From: an uncultured Spirochaetaceae bacterium
Lineage (GTDB): Bacteria; Spirochaetota; Spirochaetia; Sphaerochaetales; Sphaerochaetaceae
Length of the DNA stretch: 64,000 nucleotides
Direction: 5' to 3'
Assembly (NCBI GenBank): GCA_944389145.1
Contig: CALXLH010000023.1
Span: 18,353 to 82,352, forward strand
The notes beneath the pieces were generated by a model, which worked only from the letters and a program-made list of their open reading frames with translations, did no database searches and was not told the origin of the DNA. The first letter of the stretch is position 1; each line of letters opens with the position of its first letter. Below are positions 9,275 to 17,337 of the stretch, in pieces. The position numbers and the translations under genes are program-made.

Positions 9275-10990
9275 TTACTCTCCAATATACTGCATGGGAA
9301 AAGTCCATTTCTCATCTTCATTAGTTGCATTTGGATTTGAATACATCCCTAAAGAAGCTGTTGAATCTCCTTTATTTTTGAAATTGATTGATGTAATCAA
9401 ATCAATATCTTCTACCATATCAAAAGAGGTATTTGTTGCTGTTTCTCCAACACTTGTCTTCGTTCGAACAACTGTTTCCACATAATCGCTGTTCTTTCCG
9501 GCAATAGAATTTGAAATTGTCCAGCTTGAAATCAGAGAAGCTCCCATATTTCCAAAAAGGCCATCCTTCCAATGATTATAATTCCATCCATATGCCTCAT
9601 TGGCATTTGCATATTCAGCATCAGGATTTTTAAAATTGATGGTTATCTTCTGTAGTTCGTCCAACGGCTTATCGATCAGAGGACATATCTGATATTCCTT
9701 ATCACCGTCTATCGCATAGATGTAATACTTATATCTTGGAGACTCTGTCGCCTTATCTACTCGGATAGTGAATGTCCTTTTCTCATCGCCTTCCGGCGCA
9801 GTCCATCTATACATTCCTTCGAAGCTTCCGGTCGTGACTGTATCAAGAGGGATATCCACGGAGGCAAGGCCGGATGTGACAGTGATCGTCGGGGCATCGT
9901 ATTCAGTAAGGCTTTCCAGCCCGGATATCACTGCAGTTGCCGTGTTGCCGGATATCGTTATATCCACACCATCACCGATACTTGATGATCCGCTCAGGCC
10001 AGCCACGTCGGAAGAGACCTGGAAGCTGATCATATGATGCTGCCTGCCTGTCGTCGTCCTTGAGATTTCAGGTACAGAGGAGTAATAGGCGAACTCCTCA
10101 GACTGCGCGGCATTGCCATTCCCATCCTCTGCGAATATCTGGAATGTCCCTATATCAAAGGAGGGAAAGAGGGATGCAGGGAATGTATGGGTCTCTCCTG
10201 ATACTCTCTCCTCCTTTATGGTGATATCCGGCTCCCCTGCCTTGACAAGCCTGATGGACGTGAATCCTTCAGGAATGCCTGCGACCTCTATATCCCTCGT
10301 AGCCTCATCGATATCCACCGTGATGGCAGCATACTGCCCTATCATGACCTCTGCAGTCAGGGGACCGTAGTCCGCATCTTCCCTGTACTTATGGTAAATA
10401 GTCGCGGAATAGGACTTAGCCGGATCAAGGCCTGAGATGCTGATGGCAGATGCCGATGATGTGATAGCCTTCCCCTCTATCGTGATTCTGTACTGCATGT
10501 CTGGCTCAGGAGCGTCGATGATGGTTATGACAGCCTCGGTCTCATTCCTTTCCGTCACCTCTGCCTTAGGAGCTATGGTGCTTATCTCAGGACGTACATA
10601 TGGCGCGCTTATCGTGAAAAGCTCCGTCCATGCATCAGGGGAAAGGGATGATGAGGCAAAGAATCTCAAAGAGACAGATGATGATTGTCTGATGGTTCCA
10701 TCAGGAAGCTCCACGTATGCCTTGTATGTGCCATCCTCCAGGACCGGTGAGAGCCGGATCTTCTCCTCGCTGCCATCCAGGGATATCGCATAGGTCCTTG
10801 CCCCGGAGACAGGCTTGAACGAGAGGCTGATGCCTCGCCTGTCATTGGATGCGGTCATATCGATCTCCTCTGCATCTGCTGCGATTGTCACATCTTCCTT
10901 TGGAATGGTTGTCTCCTCGATTGGAGAGCATGAGACCGTAAAGATAAGAAACAGGAAAAGCATTCCGAAAAAGGTTAATCTTCTATTCAT
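9275..10990 (-). CDS. Modular beta-sandwich lipoprotein (571 aa)
   Basis: The start ATG at 10990 has AAGGA about 6 nt upstream and gives a lipoprotein signal peptide (FTVSC). The open frame extends to 11011, but that would leave only about 5 nt of leader after the predicted promoter. The chain contains several beta-sandwich units with fibronectin-III-like spacing (GISLSFKPVSGARTYAISLD, MQYRITIEGKAI, SFQVSSDVAGLSG). The C-terminal 120 residues are a different domain with much AT-richer DNA (about 23% G+C at 9361-9420 against about 53% at 10201-10260). Its 3' end touches the barrel gene. Likely surface-exposed; role unknown. Confidence 0.75.
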   Translation of the reverse strand: MNRRLTFFGMLFLFLIFTVSCSPIEETTIPKEDVTIAADAEEIDMTASNDRRGISLSFKPVSGARTYAISLDGSEEKIRLSPVLEDGTYKAYVELPDGTIRQSSSVSLRFFASSSLSPDAWTELFTISAPYVRPEISTIAPKAEVTERNETEAVITIIDAPEPDMQYRITIEGKAITSSASAISISGLDPAKSYSATIYHKYREDADYGPLTAEVMIGQYAAITVDIDEATRDIEVAGIPEGFTSIRLVKAGEPDITIKEERVSGETHTFPASLFPSFDIGTFQIFAEDGNGNAAQSEEFAYYSSVPEISRTTTGRQHHMISFQVSSDVAGLSGSSSIGDGVDITISGNTATAVISGLESLTEYDAPTITVTSGLASVDIPLDTVTTGSFEGMYRWTAPEGDEKRTFTIRVDKATESPRYKYYIYAIDGDKEYQICPLIDKPLDELQKITINFKNPDAEYANANEAYGWNYNHWKDGLFGNMGASLISSWTISNSIAGKNSDYVETVVRTKTSVGETATNTSFDMVEDIDLITSINFKNKGDSTASLGMYSNPNATNEDEKWTFPMQYIGE

Positions 10991-11022
10991 CGATATTCCT
11001 TTCCCACCCATTAAGGTACAGT

Positions 11023-11083
11023 AGCATAGAAAGCATGCAAAAGCAAGTTATCGAACAAAAAGCGGCAATTTTGTTCGATAACT
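11023..11083 (-). promoter_or_regulatory. Promoter with 38-bp dyad operator, copy B
   Basis: A perfect 15-bp inverted repeat (arms 11046-11060 and 11069-11083, core GTTATCGAACA) sits 17 bp upstream of the -10-like box TATGCT (11023-11028, minus strand). Dyad length (38 bp), gap and flanking bases match copy A at 7896-7956. A start near 11016 would give the lipoprotein gene a leader of about 26 nt. This region is also upstream of the plus-strand gene at 11180, so the regulator could act both ways. Confidence 0.6.
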
Positions 11084-11179
11084 CCATAATCACAGGCTTC
11101 AAATTATGTAAATTACGACAAAATGTTGGAATATAAATCTAGGCTTCCCCTCAAGATAATCCATGATAACCTTATAGGC

Positions 11180-11929
11180 ATGAAGAAGCTCATGACTATA
11201 TTCTTGCTTGCTGCCCTGATGGCCCTTCCGGCCTCCGCCGAGTTCGTTCCGATCGTTCATGATGATGTGATCTACATACTTGATACTGAGACAGGAGAGA
11301 CTCCTGCGATGATAGCGGAAGGCGCGAGATTCGAGATCTTCGATAGCAGGGAGTACATGGACTGGTTACTGGACTTTCAGGTCCCAGACTGGCTCAAGGG
11401 AACATGGATGATAGACGATGAGGGCTACATCAGCTTCTCTGATGATGACATCGTAGCAAATGGAGAATCCTTCAAGCGAAATGCCGCATCCTATCTCCTG
11501 GAGAATGGCGATTACCAGACCATGCATAAGGCGGGGAGCCTAGTAACGGATGACATGTTCCTGCTTCAGGCAGACAGAAATGATAAGCAATATTTCCTGA
11601 AGACTGCCAATCCCAATCTCATAGTCATGACATTCGATTATCCTTCATCGAGATATGAAAGCAATCTTCTGTTCAAGGCCGGCCATCCATATGGCTCTAC
11701 CCTCTTCTTTCCCTCATGGATGCAGGGAGCATGGCAATCTGATGCCGGAGTCGACGTGATCATCACATCGGGAGACTTCCTTGTTGATGGCAATTCGTTC
11801 GCAGAGGATATCCTTCAGGAATCTCTCATGTGGGTTGATGGGCTTCCCTATCTTTCAGGCGATGCAAGCATCAGCGAGGATGAGTCCGGAGCATATATTC
11901 GCTATTATGCATGTTGCAAGGATGGATGA
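11180..11929 (+). CDS. Secreted protein of unknown function (249 aa)
   Basis: The start at 11180 gives a clean signal peptide (MKKLMTIFLLAALMALPASA); the longer frame from 11123 would bury it. The mature part has two similar halves, each with a W-x-x-G-T/A-W segment followed by a D-rich strand: VPDWLKGTWMIDDEGYISF near residue 75 and FPSWMQGAWQSDAGVDVII near 190. This suggests an internal duplication of a lipocalin-like or META-like beta domain. It is transcribed away from the dyad-controlled lipoprotein operon. No family recognised. Confidence 0.7.
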   Translation: MKKLMTIFLLAALMALPASAEFVPIVHDDVIYILDTETGETPAMIAEGARFEIFDSREYMDWLLDFQVPDWLKGTWMIDDEGYISFSDDDIVANGESFKRNAASYLLENGDYQTMHKAGSLVTDDMFLLQADRNDKQYFLKTANPNLIVMTFDYPSSRYESNLLFKAGHPYGSTLFFPSWMQGAWQSDAGVDVIITSGDFLVDGNSFAEDILQESLMWVDGLPYLSGDASISEDESGAYIRYYACCKDG

Positions 11930-12067
11930 TCCGGATACGCTGCTGGTAAGCTCTGACATATATGACAAGGATATAATCCTTACGCGGATATCCCGCGCCC
12001 TCTGGTGATTGCTGGCTGTTTCTTCCCATGGAAGATGGCAGGAGGCCATCATGAATACCCTTCTTGA

Positions 12068-12103
12068 TAAAAAATATCCGGACCGATCACTCAGTCCGGA
12101 TAT
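12068..12103 (-). terminator. Rho-independent terminator of ppdK
   Basis: A perfect 10-bp stem (ATATCCGGAC, 12074-12083 with 12094-12103, 10-nt loop) is followed on the minus strand by a run of six T. It lies 18 nt after the ppdK stop codon. Confidence 0.85.
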
Positions 12104-12120
12104 ATTCTCTGATATCTTGA

Positions 12121-14823
12121 TCAGTTCTTGCCTGCGTTGATCGCAGCCTGCGCCGCAGCAAGGCGTGCTATAGGCACCCTGAACGGTGAGCAGGATACAT
12201 AATCAAGTCCCACGGACTGGCAGAACGCGATCGACTTCGGATCGCCTCCATGCTCTCCGCAGATACCCATCTTCATGCCAGGCCTCGTCTCACGCCCAAG
12301 CTTCACAGCCATCTTGATCATCTTGCCGACACCATCGAAATCGATCGTGGCGAACGGATCATAGGCATAGAACTGCTTGTCCGGATCGTTGACGTAGTGC
12401 GAGAGGAACGATGCCGCATCATCGCGAGAGAAGCCGCAGGTCATCTGGGTCAGGTCATTCGTTCCGAATGAGAAGAACTCAGCTTCCTTAGCGATCTCGT
12501 CAGCGGTTATCGCAGCACGCGGAACCTCGACCATCGTTCCGATCTTGTACTCGACCTTCAGGCCCTGCTCATCGAAGACCTTTTCGATGACCGCGAGCGC
12601 ATGCTTCTTGCAGAAGTCGAACTCCTTCCAGATGCCCACGAGAGGGATCATGATCTCAGGATGGACATCCACGCCCTGCCTCTTGACGGTGATGGCAGCC
12701 TCGATGATCGCCCTGACCTGCATCTCAAGGATCTCAGGGTACACGATCGCAAGACGGCATCCACGGAAGCCAAGCATCGGGTTGAACTCCTGGAGAGCAT
12801 TGATCTTCTTGGAGATCGCCTCGACAGTCGTCCCAAGCTGGAGAGCCATCTCATGGCGTGAGGTATGGTCGTTCGGCAGGAACTCATGAAGCGGCGGATC
12901 GAGAAGGCGGATAGTCACAGGAAGTCCCTTGAGCTCACGGAAGATCCCGATGAAGTCCTCCCTCTGCATCGGCAGAAGCTCGGAGAGCGCGATCTGTCTC
13001 TCACCGTAGGTATCGGCAAGGATCATCTTGCGCATCGATATGATCCTCCTGCCGCCGAAGAACATATGCTCGGTGCGGCAGAGGCCTACGCCCTCGGCAC
13101 CAAGCTGGACAGCGTGATGGGCATCCTGAGGAGTATCAGCGTTGGTGCGTACCGCCATCGTCTTGATCTCATTCACATAGTCCATGAACTTCCTGTAGTT
13201 CTGGTAGAGGATGGAATCATTCTCGTTCATCGTACCATCAAGGACCTGCATGATCTCGGAAGGCTTCACTGGGATCTTCTGGGCATACACTGCACCTGTA
13301 AATCCATCGATGGACATATAATCACCCTCAGAGAGGATCTTTCCATCGACTTCCAGGGTCTTCTTGATCTCATCCACATGGATCTCGCCGCAGCCGGATA
13401 CGCACGGGCAGCCCATGCCACGGGCAACGACCGCCGCATGGCTGGTCATGCCGCCACGGCAGGTGACGATACCCTTCGATACGGCCATTCCGCCGATATC
13501 CTCAGGGCTGGTCTCCGTCCTGACAAGGAGGACATCCTTGCCGAGCGCGGCCGCATCCTCCGCTTCCTTGGCGGTGAAGTAGATCTGGCCGCATGCGCCT
13601 CCCGGGGATGCGTTAAGGCCATGTGTCGTCTCCTTGAGGTTAAGCTCCTTGATGTAGTTGTTATCAAGGATAGGAGCGAAGAGCTTGTTGAACTCGGATG
13701 CAGGAACGCGGGAGACAGCCGTCTTCTTATCGATCAGGCCCTCCTCAACCATCTCCACCTGGCTTCTGAGCCATGCGAAGATCGTCCTCTTTCCGCTCCT
13801 GGTCTGAAGCATGAAGAGCTTGCCTTCCTGGATCGTGAACTCGATATCCTGCATATCATGATAATGGCTCTCAAGGATCGAGCGGATCTTGCAGAGCTGA
13901 TCATATACGCCGGGATTGACCTTCAGGAGCGTGTCGAGCTTCTGCGGAGTCCTGATGCCGGCCACGACATCCTCTCCCTGGGCATTCATGAGGTACTCGC
14001 CATAGAACTTGTTCTCACCCGATGACGGATCGCGTGTGAACGCGACACCGGTACCTGAAGTGTCACCCATGTTGCCGAAGACCATCGACTGGACGTTGAC
14101 GGCCGTTCCAAGAAGTCCCCTGATATCATTCATGAGCCTGTACTTGATGGCCCTGTCATTGTTCCATGACCTGAAGACAGCATCGATCGTCTTGAACAGC
14201 TGGTACTCCGGATCTGTCGGGAAGTCCTCTCCCGTAGCCTTCTTGTAGATAATCTTATAGCGCTTGATGACCTCCTTGAGGTTGTCCACATCAAGCTCCG
14301 TGTCGAAATGCTTGCCGTTCTCATCCTTAACGGACTGGAGCGCATACTCGAACTGCGCATGCGGAACGCCCATGACGACATCGCCGAACATCTGTATGAA
14401 GCGGCGGTAGCTGTCCCATGCGAAGCGCTCATTGCCGGTCTTCTTTATAAGAGCCTGGAGCGAGTCGGGATTCAGTCCGAGGTTGAGGACCGTATCCATC
14501 ATGCCCGGCATCGACTGCGCGGCGCCGGAACGTACGGAGACAAGCAGAGGATTCTCCTTATCTCCGAGCCTGGCGCCCATCATATCCTCAAGCCTCTTGA
14601 GGTTCTCAAGTACCTCTTCCCTCATGCCCTCAGGATAAGCCTTATGAGCATCCCAGAAGGCACAAGCCTCTGTCGTGATGGTGAATCCGGGAGGAACCGG
14701 AAGGCCTATGGAGGTCATATCGGCAAGATTAGCGCCCTTGCCTCCAAGAAGGCCCTTCATGTCTGCAGATCCTTCAGCCTTACCATTGCCGAAGAAATAA
14801 ACGTACTTCTTTTTCTCTGCCAT
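12121..14823 (-). CDS. ppdK: Pyruvate, phosphate dikinase
   Basis: Interconverts pyruvate + ATP + Pi and phosphoenolpyruvate + AMP + PPi in the cytoplasm; in fermenting anaerobes it often runs towards pyruvate and saves ATP at the expense of PPi. At 900 residues it has full family length. Visible: N-terminal ATP-grasp domain (GGKGANLADM at 27-36, SVRSGAAQSMPGMMDT at 96-111), the swivelling phosphohistidine domain with GGMTSHAAVVARGMG (His462 carries phosphate, Thr460 is the known regulatory position), and the C-terminal PEP/pyruvate barrel ending in GMKMGICGEHGGDP with the catalytic Cys. Single-gene unit with its own promoter and terminator. Confidence 0.97.
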   Translation of the reverse strand: MAEKKKYVYFFGNGKAEGSADMKGLLGGKGANLADMTSIGLPVPPGFTITTEACAFWDAHKAYPEGMREEVLENLKRLEDMMGARLGDKENPLLVSVRSGAAQSMPGMMDTVLNLGLNPDSLQALIKKTGNERFAWDSYRRFIQMFGDVVMGVPHAQFEYALQSVKDENGKHFDTELDVDNLKEVIKRYKIIYKKATGEDFPTDPEYQLFKTIDAVFRSWNNDRAIKYRLMNDIRGLLGTAVNVQSMVFGNMGDTSGTGVAFTRDPSSGENKFYGEYLMNAQGEDVVAGIRTPQKLDTLLKVNPGVYDQLCKIRSILESHYHDMQDIEFTIQEGKLFMLQTRSGKRTIFAWLRSQVEMVEEGLIDKKTAVSRVPASEFNKLFAPILDNNYIKELNLKETTHGLNASPGGACGQIYFTAKEAEDAAALGKDVLLVRTETSPEDIGGMAVSKGIVTCRGGMTSHAAVVARGMGCPCVSGCGEIHVDEIKKTLEVDGKILSEGDYMSIDGFTGAVYAQKIPVKPSEIMQVLDGTMNENDSILYQNYRKFMDYVNEIKTMAVRTNADTPQDAHHAVQLGAEGVGLCRTEHMFFGGRRIISMRKMILADTYGERQIALSELLPMQREDFIGIFRELKGLPVTIRLLDPPLHEFLPNDHTSRHEMALQLGTTVEAISKKINALQEFNPMLGFRGCRLAIVYPEILEMQVRAIIEAAITVKRQGVDVHPEIMIPLVGIWKEFDFCKKHALAVIEKVFDEQGLKVEYKIGTMVEVPRAAITADEIAKEAEFFSFGTNDLTQMTCGFSRDDAASFLSHYVNDPDKQFYAYDPFATIDFDGVGKMIKMAVKLGRETRPGMKMGICGEHGGDPKSIAFCQSVGLDYVSCSPFRVPIARLAAAQAAINAGKN

Positions 14824-14853
14824 TCTTCTTTGTCCTATTGATTTTCCGCTTGC

Positions 14854-14882
14854 ATATTATACAGAACAGGACATTCCGTCAA
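14854..14882 (-). promoter_or_regulatory. ppdK promoter (sigma-70 type)
   Basis: On the minus strand TTGACG (14877-14882) is followed after 17 bp by TAATAT (14854-14859); an overlapping TATAAT is at 14856-14861 with a 15-bp spacer. It lies about 30 bp before the ppdK start codon. Confidence 0.6.
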
Positions 14883-14981
14883 CGCGAATGGATTTTTCGT
14901 ACGATTACTCCTTATATGGCATTAAGTTGTGAAATAAAAATGAAACATTGTTCCACTTTTGGCGAAAAAAGGCGCCGAGGT

Positions 14982-15009
14982 ATGACATTCGACGATTTTC
15001 CCTTATACT
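14982..15009 (+). promoter_or_regulatory. Promoter of the DtxR-family gene, leaderless geometry
   Basis: ATGACA (14982-14987), a 16-bp spacer and TATACT (15004-15009). The box ends directly before the first ATG (15010) and 6 nt before the second ATG (15016), where transcription would start. No Shine-Dalgarno sequence is present, so the message is probably leaderless from 15016. Confidence 0.55.
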
Positions 15010-15414
15010 ATGGATATGACCATACAGGAATCAGCAGAGATGTACCTTGAGACAATACTGAAGCTATCGCTCTCACGCCCGATAGTCCGCTCTATCGATG
15101 TGGCGCATGAGATGGGATTCTCGAAGCCCAGCGTGAGCCGCGCGATAAAGAACCTCAAGGAGAATGGATATATCGCGGTAGATGCCGACACGGGAAGCCT
15201 CACGCTGCTTCCCTCCGGAGAGGCGATCGCAAAGACGATCTATGAGCGCCATACGGTGCTTACCGAATATCTTGAGCGCATCGGCGTCAATCCGGTGACG
15301 GCACAGGAGGATGCCTGCCGCATAGAGCATGTGATATCGGATGAATCCTTCCGTGCGATCCAGCATCATGTGGAGAAGAGCCTTAAGGAGATGGATAAGG
15401 CCGCCCATCAATGA
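15010..15414 (+). CDS. DtxR/MntR-family metal-dependent regulator
   Basis: A 134-residue transcription regulator with an N-terminal winged helix (residues 3-65; SIDVAHEMGFSKPSVSRAIKNL is the recognition unit) and the metal-binding dimerisation domain (ERHTVLTEYLERIGV, CRIEHVISDESF with Cys, Glu and His at the usual metal positions). It lacks the C-terminal SH3-like domain, as MntR does. Such proteins repress metal uptake genes when Mn or Fe is bound. Two start codons are possible; promoter position favours 15016 (MTIQESAEMYL). It is divergent from ppdK and convergent with the sigma-factor gene. No metal transporter is nearby. Confidence 0.88.
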   Translation: MDMTIQESAEMYLETILKLSLSRPIVRSIDVAHEMGFSKPSVSRAIKNLKENGYIAVDADTGSLTLLPSGEAIAKTIYERHTVLTEYLERIGVNPVTAQEDACRIEHVISDESFRAIQHHVEKSLKEMDKAAHQ

Positions 15415-15421
15415 GCGGCCT
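15398..15421. terminator. Hairpin between convergent genes
   Basis: A 7-bp GC stem (AGGCCGC, 15398-15404 with 15415-15421; 10-nt loop) overlaps the stop codon of the DtxR-family gene and lies 9 nt from the end of the sigma-factor gene. It has no strong T-run on either side, so termination would be modest. Confidence 0.4.
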
Positions 15422-15429
15422 CCGATCTA

Positions 15430-16311
15430 TCAGCATGCTTCGCTGAACACCCCGACGTCCTTCTCCTCAGAGTAGGTCCTCAGCTTCTCAAGCGCCCTTT
15501 TCTCTATCTGGCGTATCCTCTCCTTCGTAAGGGAGTACTTCACGCCGATCTCCTTGAGCGACATCGGCTTCTCACCGCCAAGCCCATACCTAAGCTCTAT
15601 GATATCCCTCTCCTTGTCGGAAAGGCGTGTCAGAAGAGCCCTTACCTCCTCACGGAGCGCGCTGTCGATGACCTGCTTCTCAGGCCCATCGGACTCATCC
15701 TCGATGAATTCGCCAAGCGCGGTATCGCTTTCCTCTCCCTTCTTCACAGGGCTGTCTATCGATACGATATCCTGGCTTATCGTAAGAAGATCGCTGACAA
15801 GGCTGCTGTCAAGTCCGGTCACCTCGGCAATCTCCTCGATGGAAGGATCAGCCGTCTCCCTGTCATGGATCAGGGACTTCTGCGCCTTCTGGATCTGCAT
15901 CAGCTCATTCGCCCTGTTCAGAGGAAGCCTGACGGTCCTGCCCTTCTCCGAGATAGCCTTCATTATCGACTGGCGGATCCACCATACGGCATATGATATG
16001 AAGTGATAGCCCTTCTCCGGCTCGAACTTGTCAAGCGCGGTTATCAGCCCGATATTTCCTTCGTTTATGAGATCTGAGAGAGGCAGTCCCTGACCACGGA
16101 ACTTCTTTGCCACCGATACTACGAAGCGGAGATTGGCATTGAGAAGCCTCTCGCGTGCCGCCTTGTCACCCTTCCTGGCCCTGAGGGCAAGCTCGTACTC
16201 CTCCTCATGGGAAATGAGCGGGATCCTATTTATCTCAGCAAGATATATGGAGAGGACCTCATTGTCGCTGTCCATCACCATCATATCGTTATCCTTTCTT
16301 GCGCCTTCCAT
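15430..16311 (-). CDS. Sigma-70-family RNA polymerase sigma factor (RpoS/SigA-like)
   Basis: A compact group 1/2 sigma factor of 293 residues. Visible regions: 1.2 (DNEVLSIYLAEINRIPLIS), 2.1-2.4 (NANLRFVVSVAKKFRGQGLPL, FISYAVWWIRQSIMKAISE), 3 (SIEEIAEVTGLDSSLV) and 4.2 helix-turn-helix (MSLKEIGVKYSLTKERIRQI). It lacks the long region 1.1 and the non-conserved insert of housekeeping RpoD, so it is probably an alternative or stationary-phase-type factor. The start at 16311 is chosen because AAGGAGG lies 9 nt upstream; the frame runs on to 16341 but that start would coincide with the predicted transcription start. A sigma-54-type promoter precedes it. Confidence 0.9.
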   Translation of the reverse strand: MEGARKDNDMMVMDSDNEVLSIYLAEINRIPLISHEEEYELALRARKGDKAARERLLNANLRFVVSVAKKFRGQGLPLSDLINEGNIGLITALDKFEPEKGYHFISYAVWWIRQSIMKAISEKGRTVRLPLNRANELMQIQKAQKSLIHDRETADPSIEEIAEVTGLDSSLVSDLLTISQDIVSIDSPVKKGEESDTALGEFIEDESDGPEKQVIDSALREEVRALLTRLSDKERDIIELRYGLGGEKPMSLKEIGVKYSLTKERIRQIEKRALEKLRTYSEEKDVGVFSEAC

Positions 16312-16349
16312 ATCAGCTACCCTCCTTATATTGGGTCTCATACAATATT

Positions 16350-16365
16350 TGCAGGAACCGTGCCA
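16350..16365 (-). promoter_or_regulatory. Sigma-54 (-24/-12) promoter of the sigma-factor gene
   Basis: The minus strand reads TGGCACGGTTCCTGCA, which matches the sigma-54 consensus TGGCACG-N4-TTGCA except for one base (C for the first T of TTGC). Spacing between GG and GC is exact. Transcription would start near 16339, giving a 28-nt leader that contains the AAGGAGG ribosome site. Confidence 0.75.
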
Positions 16366-16487
16366 ATTGGATTAATACATTGTATTATAAATAAATATGC
16401 ATTCTGACAATTATGAAGAACTGAAGAAAAGCGGGTCAGAAAGACCCACAGGAGCGGCAAGATCATATAAAAGAGTCAGAATGACAC

Positions 16488-16865
16488 TCAGAGGATATCC
16501 TTCTCATCATCCGTGTCACTCTGCCACGGAAACGGTATCCTCACGGACTCGAGCAGGTTCACCCGCCCTTCTCCCGTGATGTTGAAAGGAGAGCCATCCA
16601 CCGCCTTCAGGAAGTCCTCATAGCTCTGAAGGATAAGGTCGGAGATCATGTCCCCCTCAGGAAGGGAAAGGATGAATACCGGCTTTGCCTTGAGATATGA
16701 GTACAGCTGATATCGGTAGAACGAGACGAACTCAAGCGTAAGGTCTGCTCCGGAAAGACGGGAGAGGAAGGCGTCGACATATGATTCGAACGCCGCATCA
16801 AGCTCGTTGTTCCTCGCTTCCCTGCTTCCTTCCTTGTATATGATAATGCTCAGAGCGTTGTCCAT
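16488..16865 (-). CDS. Conserved-looking cytoplasmic protein, function unknown
   Basis: A 125-residue protein starting MDNALSIIIYKEG; the ATG at 16865 has AGGTGAT about 5 nt upstream, so the longer frame to 16961 is not used. No signal peptide or membrane segment. It is rich in acidic and aromatic residues (ESYVDAFLSRLSGADLTLEF, YRYQLYSYLKAKPVFILSL) and looks like a compact alpha/beta domain. It lies between the sigma-factor gene and groES and is transcribed away from groES. About 120 nt of non-coding DNA separates it from the sigma-factor gene. I do not recognise a family. Confidence 0.65.
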   Translation of the reverse strand: MDNALSIIIYKEGSREARNNELDAAFESYVDAFLSRLSGADLTLEFVSFYRYQLYSYLKAKPVFILSLPEGDMISDLILQSYEDFLKAVDGSPFNITGEGRVNLLESVRIPFPWQSDTDDEKDIL

Positions 16866-16944
16866 GCTATCACCTACAATCGGAATATAATAATGATCAA
16901 GAAAAAGTGAAGAGCTTGTGTAGATTACTTTTTTGACTTCCATC

Positions 16945-16973
16945 TTGCCGTTTGCCTTCACTCTATGTATATT
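16945..16973 (+). promoter_or_regulatory. groES promoter (sigma-70 type)
   Basis: TTGCCG (16945-16950), 17-bp spacer, TATATT (16968-16973). A start near 16980 gives a leader of about 40 nt. No CIRCE repeat (TTAGCACTC/GAGTGCTAA) is present, so HrcA control is not supported here. Confidence 0.55.
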
Positions 16974-17020
16974 CCATTATGGTCTAGGACCTATAACATC
17001 AGTATTCAGAGGTGAAGAAT

Positions 17021-17284
17021 ATGAAGATCAATCCACTTGGCGACAGGGTTCTTGTCAAGGCGAAGGCTGTCGAGGAGAAGACAGCATCCGGCATCTATAT
17101 TCCGCAGACTGCGCAGGAGAAGACTCAGATCGCGACGGTCGTTGCCATCGGCGATGACGAGTCCATCAAGGTCAAGGTCGGCGATGAGGTCATCCATGAC
17201 AAGTATGCAGGAACGCAGTTCAAGGACAATGGCGATGAGTACCTCATCCTGAACTATGCGGATATCCTGGCCGTTATCGGCTGA
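17021..17284 (+). CDS. groES: Co-chaperonin GroES
   Basis: Forms the heptameric lid of the GroEL folding chamber. The 87-residue protein has the usual beginning (KINPLGDRVLVKA), the mobile loop (EEKTASGIYIPQTAQEK, whose tip binds GroEL) and the end EYLILNYADILAVIG. The ATG at 17021 has AGAGGTG 7 nt upstream; an in-frame GTG at 17012 lies inside that site and is rejected. groEL does not follow; a terminator does, so the chaperonin genes are split as in other spirochaetes. Confidence 0.96.
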   Translation: MKINPLGDRVLVKAKAVEEKTASGIYIPQTAQEKTQIATVVAIGDDESIKVKVGDEVIHDKYAGTQFKDNGDEYLILNYADILAVIG

Positions 17285-17308
17285 TAGAGAAGACAGCGAG
17301 TCTATCGG

Positions 17309-17335
17309 GACGGGCTTCCAAGGCCCGTCTTTTTT
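17309..17335 (+). terminator. groES terminator
   Basis: Stem GACGGGC/GCCCGTC (17309-17315 with 17323-17329, 7-nt loop) followed by six T, the standard Rho-independent form. Confidence 0.9.
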
Positions 17336-17337
17336 CA

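Noticed and set aside
12865..14025. Long plus-strand open frame (386 codons) opposite ppdK
   Set aside because: It lies wholly inside ppdK on the other strand, has no ribosome site and encodes low-complexity Leu/His/Arg-rich text; it is a shadow caused by codon usage of ppdK.
16866..17020. CIRCE heat-shock operator before groES
   Set aside because: No TTAGCACTC/GAGTGCTAA inverted repeat is present in the leader.
17285..17337. groEL downstream of groES
   Set aside because: A strong terminator follows groES and the next gene, dinG, is on the opposite strand.
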